This document shows positions 44,700 to 53,681 of a DNA stretch of 64,000 bases, one piece after another. Every line of letters begins with the position of its first letter. Position 1 is the first letter of the stretch. The translations under genes were made by a program, and so were the position numbers. Source of the DNA: Amycolatopsis sp. CA-128772 (GTDB lineage Bacteria > Actinomycetota > Actinomycetes > Mycobacteriales > Pseudonocardiaceae); contig NZ_PPHG01000023.1 in assembly GCF_002904295.1 (NCBI RefSeq), positions 1-64,000 of the forward strand. Direction: 5' to 3'. The notes under the pieces are model-generated. The model worked only from the letters and a program-made list of their open reading frames with translations. It searched no databases and had not been told where the DNA came from.

Positions 44700-45548
44700 T
44701 TGGCCAGCTACCTGATCGGACTCGTCGGCTCGGGCATCGGCCCGTCGGCCAGCCCGGCGCTGCACGAACGCGAGGCCGGCGAGCTCGGCCTCCGGTACGT
44801 CTACCGGCTGCTGGACCTCGACGTCCTGCGCCGCCCGGTCGCCGACGTGCTCGCCGCCGCCCGGCTCGCCGGGTTCGACGGGCTCAACGTGACCCACCCG
44901 GCCAAGCAGCTGGTCCTGAAGCACCTCGACGAGCTTTCGCCCGAGGCCGCCGCTCTCGGCGCGGTCAACACCGTCGTGTTCCGCGACGGCCGTGCGGTCG
45001 GCCACAACACCGACGCCACCGGGTTCGCCCGCAGCCTCGGCCGCGGCCTGCCGGACGTCCCGCTCGACGACGTCGTCCTGCTCGGCGCCGGGGGAGCGGG
45101 CGCGGCGGTCGCGCACGCCCTCCTCTCGCTGGGCACCGGCCGGCTCACGATCCACGACGTCGACCGCGAACGCAGCGGGAAGCTCGCCGAGGCGCTGCGG
45201 CGCAGGTTCGGCGCCGGACGCGCGGAAACCGGCGGCCTGGAAGCGGTCCGCCGCGCCGACGGCCTGGTGCACGCCACCCCGACCGGGATGGCGGCCCACC
45301 CCGGCTCGCCGCTGCCGGCCGAGCTGCTGCGCCCGGACCTGTGGGTCGCCGACATCGTCTACCGGCCGCTGGAGACCGCCCTGCTGGCCGCCGCCCGCGC
45401 CCGCGGGTGCCGCGTGCTGGACGGCGGCGGCATGGTCGTGCTGCAGGCCGCCGAGTCGTTCCGGCTGTTCACCGGCGTCGACCCGGATCCGGCGCGGATG
45501 CTGCGGCACTTCGACACCCTCGAAGGGAAGGCCGCCCGTGCCGCCTGA
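44700..45548 (+). CDS. Shikimate/quinate 5-dehydrogenase (catabolic type)
   Basis: A 282-residue AroE-superfamily protein. The substrate side has GIGPSASPALHE and NVTHPAKQ, with catalytic K69; HNTDATGF carries the paired aspartate. The nucleotide side has LLGAGGAGAAVAHALL followed by HDVD, an acidic residue that favours NAD over NADP. NVTHPxK is typical of the quinate/shikimate dehydrogenases of Corynebacterium-type catabolism. I place the start at TTG 44700, 7 bases after GGAGG; ATG 44685 is in frame but has no ribosome binding site. It overlaps the next gene by 11 bases. Confidence 0.88.
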   Translation: MASYLIGLVGSGIGPSASPALHEREAGELGLRYVYRLLDLDVLRRPVADVLAAARLAGFDGLNVTHPAKQLVLKHLDELSPEAAALGAVNTVVFRDGRAVGHNTDATGFARSLGRGLPDVPLDDVVLLGAGGAGAAVAHALLSLGTGRLTIHDVDRERSGKLAEALRRRFGAGRAETGGLEAVRRADGLVHATPTGMAAHPGSPLPAELLRPDLWVADIVYRPLETALLAAARARGCRVLDGGGMVVLQAAESFRLFTGVDPDPARMLRHFDTLEGKAARAA

Positions 45549-47337
45549 ACCCCGCACCGCGATCGCCACCGTCTGCCTCTCCGGCACGCTCGAGGACAAG
45601 CTCGCCGCGGCCGCCGCGGCCGGGTTCGACGGCGTCGAGCTGTTCGAGAACGACCTGGTCGTGGCCCCGTCGAGCCCGGCCGCAATCCGCCGCCGGTGCG
45701 CCGACCTCGGCCTGTCGATCGACCTCTACCAGCCGTTCCGCGACTTCGAAGCCGTGCCGCCGTCCGTGCACGCGGCCAACCTGCGGCGCGCGGCGCGCAA
45801 GTTCGACGTCATGGCCGAGCTCGGCACGGACACCGTGCTGGTCTGCTCGTCGGTCTCCCCCGACGCGATCGACGACGACGAGCTCGCCGCCGGGCAGCTG
45901 CACGCGCTGGCGGAGCTGGCCGCGCAGCGGGGGATGCGGATCGCGTACGAGGCACTGGCCTGGGGCCGGCACGTCAGCGGCTACGAACACGCGTGGCGCA
46001 TCGTGCGCCGCGCCGCGCACCCCGCGCTCGGCGTCTGCCTCGACAGCTTCCACATCCTCTCCCGGGGCCACGACCCGGCACCGATCCGCGCGATCCCCGG
46101 CGACAAAATCTTCTTCCTGCAGCTCGCCGACGCCCCGCGCCTGCCGATGGACGTCCTGCCGTGGAGCCGCCACCACCGGCTCTTCCCCGGCCAGGGCGAC
46201 TTCGACCTGACGGCGTTCACCGGGCACGTGCTGGCCGCGGGCTACCGTGGACCACTGTCCCTGGAGGTCTTCAACGACGTCTTCCGCCAAGCCGACCCGC
46301 GGCCGGCCGCGGTCGACGCCATGCGGTCCCTGCTGGCGCTGGAAGAAGCTCTCGGGGTGCGCGACCTGCCGCCCGCACCGGCGCTGACCGGCCACGCGTT
46401 CGCCGAGGTCGTCACCGACCCGGGCGGCGGGCGGGTGCTCGCCTCGCTGGGCTTCGCCCGCACCGGCGTGCACCGGACCAAGCCGGTCGAGCTGTGGGAG
46501 CAGGGCGACGCCCGGGTGGTGGTCAACGAGGGCGGCGCGGCGCACGGCGCCGTCGGCGCGGTGGCCCTGGCCAGCGCCGACCCGGCCCGCTCGGCCCGGC
46601 GGGCCGAAGCGCTGCTCGCGCCGGTCCTGCCGCGGGTGCACGGCCCGCGCGAGGCCGACCTGGCCTCGGTGGCGGCGCCGGACGGCACCCAGGTGTTCCT
46701 CTGCGGCGACGACTGGCGCGACGACTTCGTGCCGACCGGCGAAACGGCGGCCGGCGCGGGGGTCTTCGGAATCGATCACGTGGCGCTCACCCAGCCCTTC
46801 GACCACTTCGACGAGGCCGCGCTGTTCTACCGGTCGGTGTTCGGGCTGACGCCGTCGCCGGTGACCGAGTTCGCGGCGCCGTTCGGGCTGGTGCGCAGCC
46901 GCGCGGTGGCGGCGGGGGAGGTCCGGCTGACGCTGGACAGCGCCCTGGTCCGCCGCGGCGAATGGGCGCCCGCGGTCCCCGAACCGCAGCACGTGGCCTT
47001 CGCCTGCACCGACGCCCTCGCGGCGGCCGCGGCCATGCGGGCCGCGGGCGCGCCGCTGCTGGCCGTGCCGGCCAACTACTACGACGACCTCGAGGCGCGC
47101 CTGGACCTGCCGGCCGGGCGCCTGGCCGGGCTGCGGGCGCACTCGGTGCTGTACGACCGCGACACCGGCGGCGAGTTCCTGCACTTCTACACGGCGCTGG
47201 CCGGGGCGCGGATGTTCTTCGAGGTGGTGCAGCGGATCGGCGGGTACCGCGGGTACGGGGTGGCGAACGCGCCGGTGCGGATGGCCGCGCACCGCGCCCG
47301 GCGACCTGCGGCGCCACCGGTGAAAACACCGGCCTGA
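45538..47337 (+). CDS. 3-dehydroshikimate dehydratase-like TIM barrel fused to a HPPD-like domain
   Basis: A 599-residue fusion. Residues 1-280 are a sugar-phosphate-isomerase-type TIM barrel (GFDGVELFENDLV; RIAYEALAWG; GVCLDSFHILSRG; GPLSLEVFND) with metal-ligand Glu/Asp/His positions as in QsuB/QuiC-type dehydratases that make protocatechuate. Residues 300-590 form a two-module glyoxalase/4-hydroxyphenylpyruvate-dioxygenase-like domain (GIDHVALTQPFDHFDEAALFY; PQHVAFACTD; GGEFLHFYTA), as in QsuB. The HPPD-like half is thought to be structural in such enzymes. GTG 45538 overlaps the dehydrogenase gene. Together they convert shikimate to protocatechuate. Confidence 0.88.
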   Translation: MPPEPRTAIATVCLSGTLEDKLAAAAAAGFDGVELFENDLVVAPSSPAAIRRRCADLGLSIDLYQPFRDFEAVPPSVHAANLRRAARKFDVMAELGTDTVLVCSSVSPDAIDDDELAAGQLHALAELAAQRGMRIAYEALAWGRHVSGYEHAWRIVRRAAHPALGVCLDSFHILSRGHDPAPIRAIPGDKIFFLQLADAPRLPMDVLPWSRHHRLFPGQGDFDLTAFTGHVLAAGYRGPLSLEVFNDVFRQADPRPAAVDAMRSLLALEEALGVRDLPPAPALTGHAFAEVVTDPGGGRVLASLGFARTGVHRTKPVELWEQGDARVVVNEGGAAHGAVGAVALASADPARSARRAEALLAPVLPRVHGPREADLASVAAPDGTQVFLCGDDWRDDFVPTGETAAGAGVFGIDHVALTQPFDHFDEAALFYRSVFGLTPSPVTEFAAPFGLVRSRAVAAGEVRLTLDSALVRRGEWAPAVPEPQHVAFACTDALAAAAAMRAAGAPLLAVPANYYDDLEARLDLPAGRLAGLRAHSVLYDRDTGGEFLHFYTALAGARMFFEVVQRIGGYRGYGVANAPVRMAAHRARRPAAPPVKTPA

Positions 47338-47346
47338 CCGCCACCG

Positions 47347-47378
47347 CCGCCCCGGGAACCCTTTCCCGGGGCGGTTTT
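47347..47378 (+). terminator. Rho-independent terminator after the shikimate operon
   Basis: Perfect 12-bp stem (47347-47358 with 47363-47374), 4-base loop and a TTTT run at 47375-47378, 10 bases after the stop codon. The clearest intrinsic terminator of the window. Confidence 0.9.
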
Positions 47379-47538
47379 CGTCGTGCCCCGCGACCGCGGG
47401 CGCGCCGGATTCCGGTGCGCAGGCGGTGAAAAACGTCCGGGACACGTTCCTATCCGGACGACTTCTGCCGCGGCGGCCGCATCACCGGTAACCGCCCGGC
47501 TACTCCTCGCATGCGTTTACAACGTTCCGGCAACCGCC

Positions 47539-47564
47539 TTGACAGGGCCTGTGGTACGTACCAC
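47539..47564 (+). promoter_or_regulatory. -35 element and perfect palindrome upstream of the das-like operon
   Basis: TTGACA at 47539-47544 is a consensus -35 box. GTGGTACGTACCAC at 47551-47564 is a perfect 14-base palindrome in the spacer/-10 area, of the GT-N-AC form favoured by GntR-family proteins. No clear -10 box is visible (CTCTAA at 47564-47569 is 19 bases away). Confidence 0.5.
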
Positions 47565-47576
47565 TCTAACCCCAAC

Positions 47577-47592
47577 ATTGGTCTACACCATT
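47577..47592. promoter_or_regulatory. dre-like DasR binding site
   Basis: ATTGGTCTACACCATT matches the DasR-responsive element core TGGTCTAxACCA known from Streptomyces (consensus near AGTGGTCTAGACCACT). It lies 46 bases before the binding-protein start, fitting GlcNAc-6-P-responsive repression. Confidence 0.75.
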
Positions 47593-47638
47593 TGGGGCGC
47601 CTGGCCACGATGGCCGGGCATCGAAAGGACGGCATCGA

Positions 47639-48943
47639 GTGAAACGCTGGCTCAAGCTGGCGGCGGGCGCCGCCGCACTCACCCTCGCGACCGCAGGCTG
47701 CGCGGGCTCCAGCGGCTCGGACACGGCCGCTTCGTCGAGCGGCGCTCCCGCGCAGCTCAGCGGCACGGTCACGGTCTGGCTGATGACGGGCTCCGCGCCG
47801 ACCACGCTCACGGACGCGCTGAACAAGGAGTTCGAGGCCGCGCACCCCGGGGTCAAGGTCAAGTACGAAATCCAGCAGTGGGACGGCATCCAGCAGAAGC
47901 TGACCACCGCGCTGGCCGGCGGCACCCCGCCGGACGTCATCGAGATCGGCAACACGCAGACCGCGGCGTTCGCCTCGCAGGACGGCGTGCTGACCGACCT
48001 GTCCGGTGACAAGGACAGCTTCAACGGCGCCCAGTGGCTCAAGGGCCTCGCGGACTCCGGCACCTACGACGGCAAGACCTACGGCGTGCCGTTCTACGCG
48101 GCCAACCGCGAGGTCATCTACCGCAAGGACATGTTCGAGCAGGCCGGCATCACCAAGGCCCCGGCGTCGAACGACGAGTGGGTCGACGCGATCGGCAAGC
48201 TGAAGACCAAGTTCGGCTCCGACCCCGAGTTCCAGCCGCTGTACATGCCGGGCCAGAACTGGTACGCCCTGCTGTCGTTCATCTGGGACAACGGCGGTGA
48301 CATCGCCAAGGCCGACGGCAAGAACTTCAAGGCCACCCTCGACACCCCCGAGGCCAAGGCCGGCCTGGACTTCTACAAGAAGCTCGTCGACGTCTCCGGC
48401 ACCAAGGCGCCGAAGGACGCGGACGAGGCCAAGCCGCAGCAGGCGACCGTCTACGGCGCCGGCAAGGTGGCCATGATGATCGGTCTCCCGTGGGAGCTGG
48501 CGACGGCGGCGAAGACCGACCCGAGCCTGACCGCCAAGACCGGCGCGTTCGCGATCCCGAGCAAGACCGCCGGCCAGAGCGCCCCGGTGTTCCTGGGTGG
48601 TTCGAACCTGGCGGTCCCGGCCAACAGCAAGAACGCGGCCGCCGCCAAGGAGTACATCAAGCTGCTCTCCAGCGCGAAGTACCAGAGCCAGCTCGCCGCC
48701 GCCGGCGTCGTGCCCGGCACGTCGACCGACCTCACCGGCCTGGACAAGGACCCGCTGGGCAGCGTGATGGCCAAGGCGTCCACCAACGGCAAGGCCGTGC
48801 CGGCCAGCCCCAAGTGGGGTGACGTGGAGTCCGGCCAGAACCCGGTCAAGGACATGCTGACCGCGTACCTGACCGGCAAGAAGACGCTCGACCAGGCGAC
48901 CGCCGACGCCAACGCAGCGCTGAACAAGCTCATCGGCGGATGA
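47639..48943 (+). CDS. dasA: Sugar-binding lipoprotein, probably chitobiose (DasA-like)
   Basis: A 434-residue extracellular solute-binding protein. The signal MKRWLKLAAGAAALTLATAG runs to a TAGC lipobox (Cys at residue 21), followed by a Ser/Ala linker. The body has the family-1 pattern (TDALNKEFEAAHPGVKVKY; GGTPPDVIEIGNTQ; TYGVPFYAANREVIYRKDMF). It is first in an operon with two permeases and a GH3 hexosaminidase and lies behind a dre-like site, the arrangement of Streptomyces dasABCD. That context, and not the binding site itself, suggests N,N'-diacetylchitobiose. The start GTG has a GAAAGGA site. Confidence 0.85.
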   Translation: MKRWLKLAAGAAALTLATAGCAGSSGSDTAASSSGAPAQLSGTVTVWLMTGSAPTTLTDALNKEFEAAHPGVKVKYEIQQWDGIQQKLTTALAGGTPPDVIEIGNTQTAAFASQDGVLTDLSGDKDSFNGAQWLKGLADSGTYDGKTYGVPFYAANREVIYRKDMFEQAGITKAPASNDEWVDAIGKLKTKFGSDPEFQPLYMPGQNWYALLSFIWDNGGDIAKADGKNFKATLDTPEAKAGLDFYKKLVDVSGTKAPKDADEAKPQQATVYGAGKVAMMIGLPWELATAAKTDPSLTAKTGAFAIPSKTAGQSAPVFLGGSNLAVPANSKNAAAAKEYIKLLSSAKYQSQLAAAGVVPGTSTDLTGLDKDPLGSVMAKASTNGKAVPASPKWGDVESGQNPVKDMLTAYLTGKKTLDQATADANAALNKLIGG

Positions 48944-49926
48944 CAGCGACCGCGAACGTGACGATGCCGGCGGGGGCGACCCCGCCGGCATCGCCGCGCG
49001 ACCCGCGGGTCAAGCGGCGCAGGCGGGGCCGGTTCGGCGACCGGGTGCTCCCGTACCTGCTCCTGCTCCCCGCGCTCGTCGCGATCCTCGTCCTGCTCGC
49101 CTGGCCGCTGGTCCAGGTGCTCGCGATCAGCTTCCGCAAGCTCGACATCGGCCAGCTCGTCTCCGGCAAGACCATCTGGATCGGGTTCGACAACTACACG
49201 AACACGCTTTCGGACCCGGAGTTCTGGACGATCACCGTCCGGACCCTGGTCTTCACCGCCGCCATCGTGGCCGCCACCATCCTGGGCGGCCTGCTGCTGG
49301 CGATCCTGATGCGCCACCTCGGCCCGGTCGTGCGGATCATGGTCCAGGTGACGCTGGTACTCGCCTGGGCGACCCCGGTGATCGCCACCACCACGGTGTT
49401 CCAGTGGATCTTCGACCAGCAGTACGGCATCCTCAACAAGACCCTGGACAAGCTGGGCTTCCCCGGGTTCATCGGGTTCTCGTGGTTCTCCAGCGGCCCC
49501 AGCACGCTGACCGTGATCGGGCTGCTCATCGTCTGGCAGGCCGTGCCGTTCGTGACGTTCTCGCTGTACGCGGGCATCATCGGCGTGTCGCGCGAGCAGT
49601 ACGAGGCCGCCGGCATCGACGGCGCCAGCGCGTGGCAGACGTTCCGCGCGGTCACCTGGCCCGCGATCCGGCCGATCACCACCATGGTGACGTTCCTGTC
49701 GGTGCTGTGGGACTTCAACGCGTTCGCGCAGATCTGGGCGATCCGCGAGGGCGGCCCGGACGGCGGGAGCACCACGCTGGCCGTCGTGCTGTACCTCAAG
49801 GGCATCGCGGGCAACCACTTCGGCGCGGCGGGCGCGATCGCCACGCTGATGCTGATCGTGCTCGCGCTCATCACCGGGCGGTACATCCAGCTGCTGGTCC
49901 GGACCCCGGAAGGTGATCTCAAGTGA
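48940..49926 (+). CDS. dasB: Sugar ABC permease (DasB/MalF-like)
   Basis: A 328-residue permease with a basic cytoplasmic N-terminus (RVKRRRRGRFGD) and six predicted transmembrane helices. The EAA loop is EQYEAAGIDGASAWQTF, and IWAIREGGPDGGST lies in the late periplasmic loop. The ATG overlaps the binding-protein stop by four bases. As with the other importer in this window no ATPase gene is present; a shared MsiK-type ATPase is expected elsewhere. Confidence 0.9.
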   Translation: MTATANVTMPAGATPPASPRDPRVKRRRRGRFGDRVLPYLLLLPALVAILVLLAWPLVQVLAISFRKLDIGQLVSGKTIWIGFDNYTNTLSDPEFWTITVRTLVFTAAIVAATILGGLLLAILMRHLGPVVRIMVQVTLVLAWATPVIATTTVFQWIFDQQYGILNKTLDKLGFPGFIGFSWFSSGPSTLTVIGLLIVWQAVPFVTFSLYAGIIGVSREQYEAAGIDGASAWQTFRAVTWPAIRPITTMVTFLSVLWDFNAFAQIWAIREGGPDGGSTTLAVVLYLKGIAGNHFGAAGAIATLMLIVLALITGRYIQLLVRTPEGDLK

Positions 49927-50753
49927 GGAAGTCGCTGCCGCAGCGGATCGTGCTCTCGGTCGTGGGCGTGGTCGTGGCGCTGCTGATCCTCTTCCCGACG
50001 TACTGGATGTTCGTCACGTCGCTGCGGACGCCGGGGGAGATCCTGTCGCCGAAGTACGACCTGATCCCGACATCGTTCTCCTTCGGCAACTTCGCCACCG
50101 CGCTGGGCAAGGACAACTTCCCGACCTACCTGATGAACAGCCTGATCGTCACCGTCGGTTCGGTGCTGTGCGCGCTGATCGCCGGTACGCTGGCGGCGAT
50201 CCCGCTGTCGCGGCTGCGGTTCACCGGCCGCAAGGGCTTCCTGGTGCTGGTCATGGTGGCGCAGCTGGCGCCGGTGTCGGCCCTGTTCATCCCGCTGTTC
50301 CTGCTGATGCGGGACGCCGGGCTGCTCAACACGCTGCCGTCGCTGCTGCTGATCTACTTCGCCACCACGCTGCCGTTCACGGTGTGGATGCTCTACGGGT
50401 TCGTCAACGGGATCCCGTACGAGCTGGAAGAGGCGGCGATGATCGACGGCTGCAGCCAGACCGGCGCGTTCCGCCGGGTGACGCTGCCGCTGCTCGGCCC
50501 GGGCCTGGTCACCACGTCGGTGTTCAGCTTCATCACCGCCTGGAACGAGTACCTGTTCGCGCTGGTCTTCATCCAGGACAAGCCGAAGGAGACCCTGCCG
50601 GTGTGGCTGGCGTCGTTCCGGACGGCGTTCGCCACCGACTGGGGCGGGGTGATGGCCGCGTCGGTCATCTACGCGGTCCCGGCGCTGGTCTTCTTCCTGC
50701 TCGTGCAGCGCAAGCTGGTGTCCGGCGCGACCGCCGGCGCCGTGAAGGGGTAG
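49923..50753 (+). CDS. dasC: Sugar ABC permease (DasC/MalG-like)
   Basis: A 276-residue permease of the MalG side: an N-terminal transmembrane helix with the ILFPTYWMFVTSLRTPGEI segment, the EAA loop YELEEAAMIDGCSQTGAF, and the conserved FITAWNEYLFALVF helix. The start GTG overlaps the DasB-like stop (GTGA). It completes the channel with the preceding permease. Confidence 0.9.
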   Translation: MRKSLPQRIVLSVVGVVVALLILFPTYWMFVTSLRTPGEILSPKYDLIPTSFSFGNFATALGKDNFPTYLMNSLIVTVGSVLCALIAGTLAAIPLSRLRFTGRKGFLVLVMVAQLAPVSALFIPLFLLMRDAGLLNTLPSLLLIYFATTLPFTVWMLYGFVNGIPYELEEAAMIDGCSQTGAFRRVTLPLLGPGLVTTSVFSFITAWNEYLFALVFIQDKPKETLPVWLASFRTAFATDWGGVMAASVIYAVPALVFFLLVQRKLVSGATAGAVKG

Positions 50754-50757
50754 CGCG

Positions 50758-52197
50758 TTGACTTCGGAAGCCGCAAAGCTCGCCGATGCCGTCCTCCTGC
50801 CCGGGTTCGCCGGGACCACCGCGCCGGACTGGCTGCGCCGCCGGATCGCCGGCGGCCTGGGCGGGGTGGTGCTGTTCGGCCGCAACGTCGAGGACGACGA
50901 GCAGGTCGCCGCGCTCACCGCGCAGCTGCGGGGCGAGCGGGACGGCGTGGTCGTCGGGATCGACGAGGAGGGCGGCGACGTCACCCGCCTCGACGTGAAC
51001 ACCGGCTCGTTCGTGCCGGGGCCGCTGGCCCTCGGCGCGGCCGACGACCCGGAGCTGACCACGGCCGTCGCGGCCGCGCTCGGCGAACGGCTGGCGGCCT
51101 GCGGCGTCACGGTCGACCTGGCGCCGTGCGCCGACCTGACGCTGGCCGCCGAGGACCCGATCATCGGCGTCCGGGCGTTCGGGTCCGACCCGGTGAAGGC
51201 GTCGCCGCACGTCGCCGCGTACGTGACCGGGCTGCAGAAGTACGGCGTCGCGGCCTGCGCGAAGCACTTCCCGGGCCACGGCGCCGCGACCGAGGACTCG
51301 CACGTGGCGTTGCCGGTGCTGCCGCGGACGGTCGAAGAGCTGCGGGAGATCGAGCTGGTCCCGTTCGCCGCGGCGATCCGGGCCGGGGTGCGCTCGGTGA
51401 TGTCGGGCCACCTGGTCGTGCGGGCCTGGGGCGAGGAGCCCGCGACGCTCAACCGCGTCGCGCTCACCGACGTCCTGCGCGGCGAGCTCGGCTTCACCGG
51501 CGCGGTGATCACCGACGCGCTGGAGATGGGCGCGGTGTCGGGCGCGTACGGCAAGCACGACGGCCTCGGCCGCTCGGCCGTGCGGGCGCTGGCCGCGGGC
51601 GCGGACGCCCTGTGCCTCGGCGGCGCGGCCTTCGAGGCCGAGCACCTGGACGCGTGCGTGTCGGCGATCGTGGCCGCCGTCGAAGCGGGGGAGCTGCCCC
51701 TGGACCGGCTGGCCGAGGCGGCTTCGCGGACGGCGGCGCTGGGCACCGACCCGGCGCCCGCCTCGGTGGGCCCGGTGGATCGGCGGCTCGGCCTGGAAGC
51801 GGCCCGCAAGGCGCTGCGGGTGCAGGGTGCGCCGCGGCTGGCCGGGCCGCCGCTGGTGGTCGACGTCCAGACCGAGCCGACCATCGCCGCCGGGCCGATG
51901 CCGTGGGGCCTCGGCGCGCACCTGGCCGAGCTGGTGCCGGGGACGCGGGCGATGACCGCGACGCCGGACGACGCCGAGGCGGTACTCGAAGCGGCGCGGG
52001 GCTTCCGCAGCGTCGTCGTGGTCACGCGGGAGGCGCACCGGCACCCGCGGGTGCGGGACCTGCTGGCCGCGTTGTCCACCGTGGAGTTCATCCGGGTGGA
52101 AACCGGCGTGCCGGGGCCCGCCGGCGACGGCCCGCGGATCGACACGTTCAGCGGTTCCTGGGTCAGTCTGCGCGCCGCCGCGGAATATCTGGCCTGA
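50758..52197 (+). CDS. GH3 beta-N-acetylhexosaminidase (DasD/NagZ-like)
   Basis: A 479-residue cytoplasmic GH3 enzyme of the NagZ branch. KHFPGHGAATEDSH (from about residue 168) carries the Asp-His acid/base dyad special to GH3 hexosaminidases. The nucleophile is D253 in VITDALEMG, and GIDEEGGDVTRL is also typical. No signal peptide is present, so it would cleave imported chitobiose (or muropeptide-derived GlcNAc) inside the cell. The start TTG at 50758 follows AAGGGG, 4 bases after the permease stop; the C-terminal 170 residues are less conserved. Confidence 0.9.
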   Translation: MTSEAAKLADAVLLPGFAGTTAPDWLRRRIAGGLGGVVLFGRNVEDDEQVAALTAQLRGERDGVVVGIDEEGGDVTRLDVNTGSFVPGPLALGAADDPELTTAVAAALGERLAACGVTVDLAPCADLTLAAEDPIIGVRAFGSDPVKASPHVAAYVTGLQKYGVAACAKHFPGHGAATEDSHVALPVLPRTVEELREIELVPFAAAIRAGVRSVMSGHLVVRAWGEEPATLNRVALTDVLRGELGFTGAVITDALEMGAVSGAYGKHDGLGRSAVRALAAGADALCLGGAAFEAEHLDACVSAIVAAVEAGELPLDRLAEAASRTAALGTDPAPASVGPVDRRLGLEAARKALRVQGAPRLAGPPLVVDVQTEPTIAAGPMPWGLGAHLAELVPGTRAMTATPDDAEAVLEAARGFRSVVVVTREAHRHPRVRDLLAALSTVEFIRVETGVPGPAGDGPRIDTFSGSWVSLRAAAEYLA

Positions 52198-52204
52198 AAA
52201 CGGG

Positions 52205-52233
52205 CGAAACCCCGCGACCATGGCGGGGTTTCG
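52205..52233. terminator. Hairpin terminator after the das-like operon
   Basis: Perfect 11-bp stem (52205-52215 with 52223-52233) around a 7-base loop, 7 bases after the hexosaminidase stop; no long T-tract. Confidence 0.75.
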
Positions 52234-52332
52234 TCCGCTTTGCCGCATCTCCACAAATCCGGCCACGGTTTGTACGGCCCTTGTACCGGCGGTCCCCATG
52301 CTGTCCCCACACCGAAACTGGAGGACGGAAGA

Positions 52333-53091
52333 ATGAACATGGGGATCCTGAAGCGGGTGGCCGGGGTGGCCGGTATCGCCACGGCGATCGCGGTCGTCGG
52401 GGCGAGCCCGGCCTTCGCGGCGTCGGGCACGGTGCACACCGACTCGGGCGCCGCGCTGACCGTGCGGGCCACCCCGAGCGCGAGCGGGAGCGCCGTCGGC
52501 TCGATCGCCGACGGCACCGCGGTGACCATCAGCTGCCAGACCAACGGCTCGACGGTCGACGGCAAGTACGGCACCTCGGACATCTGGGACAAGGTGGGCA
52601 ACGGCTACGTCAGCGACGCCTACGTCTACACCGGCTCCGACGGCCGGGTCGCGCCGGACTGCGCCGGTTCGACGCTGACCTGCTCCACCGCGGGCACCGG
52701 CGACCCGAACACCTGCGCCGAAGCGGTCACCAAGGCGAAGTCCCGCATCCACACCGGCGACCTCGACTCCTACGAGGGCTGGTGCGACCGGATCAACGCG
52801 CAGAACTACGGCTGGTCCGCCTCGGGCTCGGAGACGGCCTACGTCCACTGGACGCAGATCCCGGCGTCGTTCAAGCACCCGGGTGACTACCAGGTCCCGG
52901 CCGGCGGGCTCGCGTTCTTCAAGAGCAGCGGCGCCGGGCACACGATGATTTCGATCGGCGGCGGCAAGTTCCTGTCGAACGACATCAACGGCTACGGCAG
53001 CTACACCGAGACGACCATCGCGCAGATCAAGAGCAAGTGGGGCCAGACCTACCTCGGCTGGTCGCAGCCGTGGTTCAAGGTGAACCACTGA
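52333..53091 (+). CDS. Secreted SH3-domain protein with C-terminal NlpC/CHAP-like domain
   Basis: A 252-residue exported protein. The signal peptide (MNMGILKRVAGVAGIATAIA..) ends near PAFA at residues 26-29. An SH3b-type domain follows (SGAALTVRATPSASGSAVGS; VGNGYVSDAYVYTGSDGRV). The C-terminal part has a cysteine in YEGWCDRINAQNYG and a histidine in SSGAGHTMISIGGGKF, which fit the papain-like Cys/His pair of cell-wall amidases; the enzymatic call is inference. ATG 52333 has a GGAGGACGG site. It stands alone between two hairpins. Confidence 0.75.
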   Translation: MNMGILKRVAGVAGIATAIAVVGASPAFAASGTVHTDSGAALTVRATPSASGSAVGSIADGTAVTISCQTNGSTVDGKYGTSDIWDKVGNGYVSDAYVYTGSDGRVAPDCAGSTLTCSTAGTGDPNTCAEAVTKAKSRIHTGDLDSYEGWCDRINAQNYGWSASGSETAYVHWTQIPASFKHPGDYQVPAGGLAFFKSSGAGHTMISIGGGKFLSNDINGYGSYTETTIAQIKSKWGQTYLGWSQPWFKVNH

Positions 53092-53145
53092 ACCACTGAC
53101 CCGCTGACCCCGCCGCAGGCGTTTTCCACCGCCTCACCGCGGAAC

Positions 53146-53178
53146 CGGCCCCTGCCCACCATCCCCGGGCAGGGGCCG
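53146..53178. terminator. Bidirectional hairpin between the SH3 gene and the RiPP operon
   Basis: Perfect 12-bp stem (53146-53157 with 53167-53178) and 9-base loop between the converging SH3-protein and acetyltransferase genes. Confidence 0.7.
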
Positions 53179-53186
53179 TTCGCGGC

Positions 53187-53681
53187 TCAGCCGTGCTTTC
53201 CCGCGCGAACGTCGAGGGGCCGGGCCAGCAGCGCCGGGCCGGGCGTGAGGGACCCGACCCGTTCCCAGCCCCAGCGCAGGTACATCGCGTACGCCGGGGC
53301 CGCGGGCGCGGCCGCGAGCACCGCGAACGGCTCGGGCCGCCCGGCCAGCAGGTCACGCAGCAACCCGCCGCCGTGCCCGCGCCCGCGCAGGCCCGGCAGG
53401 ACGGCGAGCTCGTAGACGTAGAACAGCGGACCCGCGGCGAGCCACCCGGGCGCCGGCGTCGCGGCGGCCGGGTGCCACCAGCCGGGTTCGTGTCCGACGC
53501 CGTAGGCGAACCCGCCGAGCGCGTCGCCGTCGCGGACCGTCGCCACCGCGAACCCCGGCAGCCGCGCGTGCGCCACCACCGTTTCGCGGAAGCGGGCGGC
53601 GTCGGCGGCGTTCTCGCCGTACGGCGGCTCGCGGTAGACCGACAGGTACGCGTCCGCCAGTTCGTCCCACCGGTCACGCAC
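53187..53681 (-). CDS. GNAT-family N-acetyltransferase of the RiPP cluster
   Basis: A 164-residue GNAT protein. The acetyl-CoA-binding strand and loop are YVYELAVLPGLRGRGHGGGL (about residues 87-106). It is the last gene of the minus-strand operon and its start overlaps the MFS gene end by 8 bases. In this setting it may acetylate the peptide product, or protect the host from it; a generic acetyltransferase role is the alternative. Confidence 0.82.
   Translation of the reverse strand: MRDRWDELADAYLSVYREPPYGENAADAARFRETVVAHARLPGFAVATVRDGDALGGFAYGVGHEPGWWHPAAATPAPGWLAAGPLFYVYELAVLPGLRGRGHGGGLLRDLLAGRPEPFAVLAAAPAAPAYAMYLRWGWERVGSLTPGPALLARPLDVRAGKHG

Noticed and set aside
49194..52601. Minus-strand open frame of 1135 codons opposite the das-like genes
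   Set aside because: Ser/Arg/Pro/Thr-rich shadow of three clear genes; no ribosome binding site or motif.
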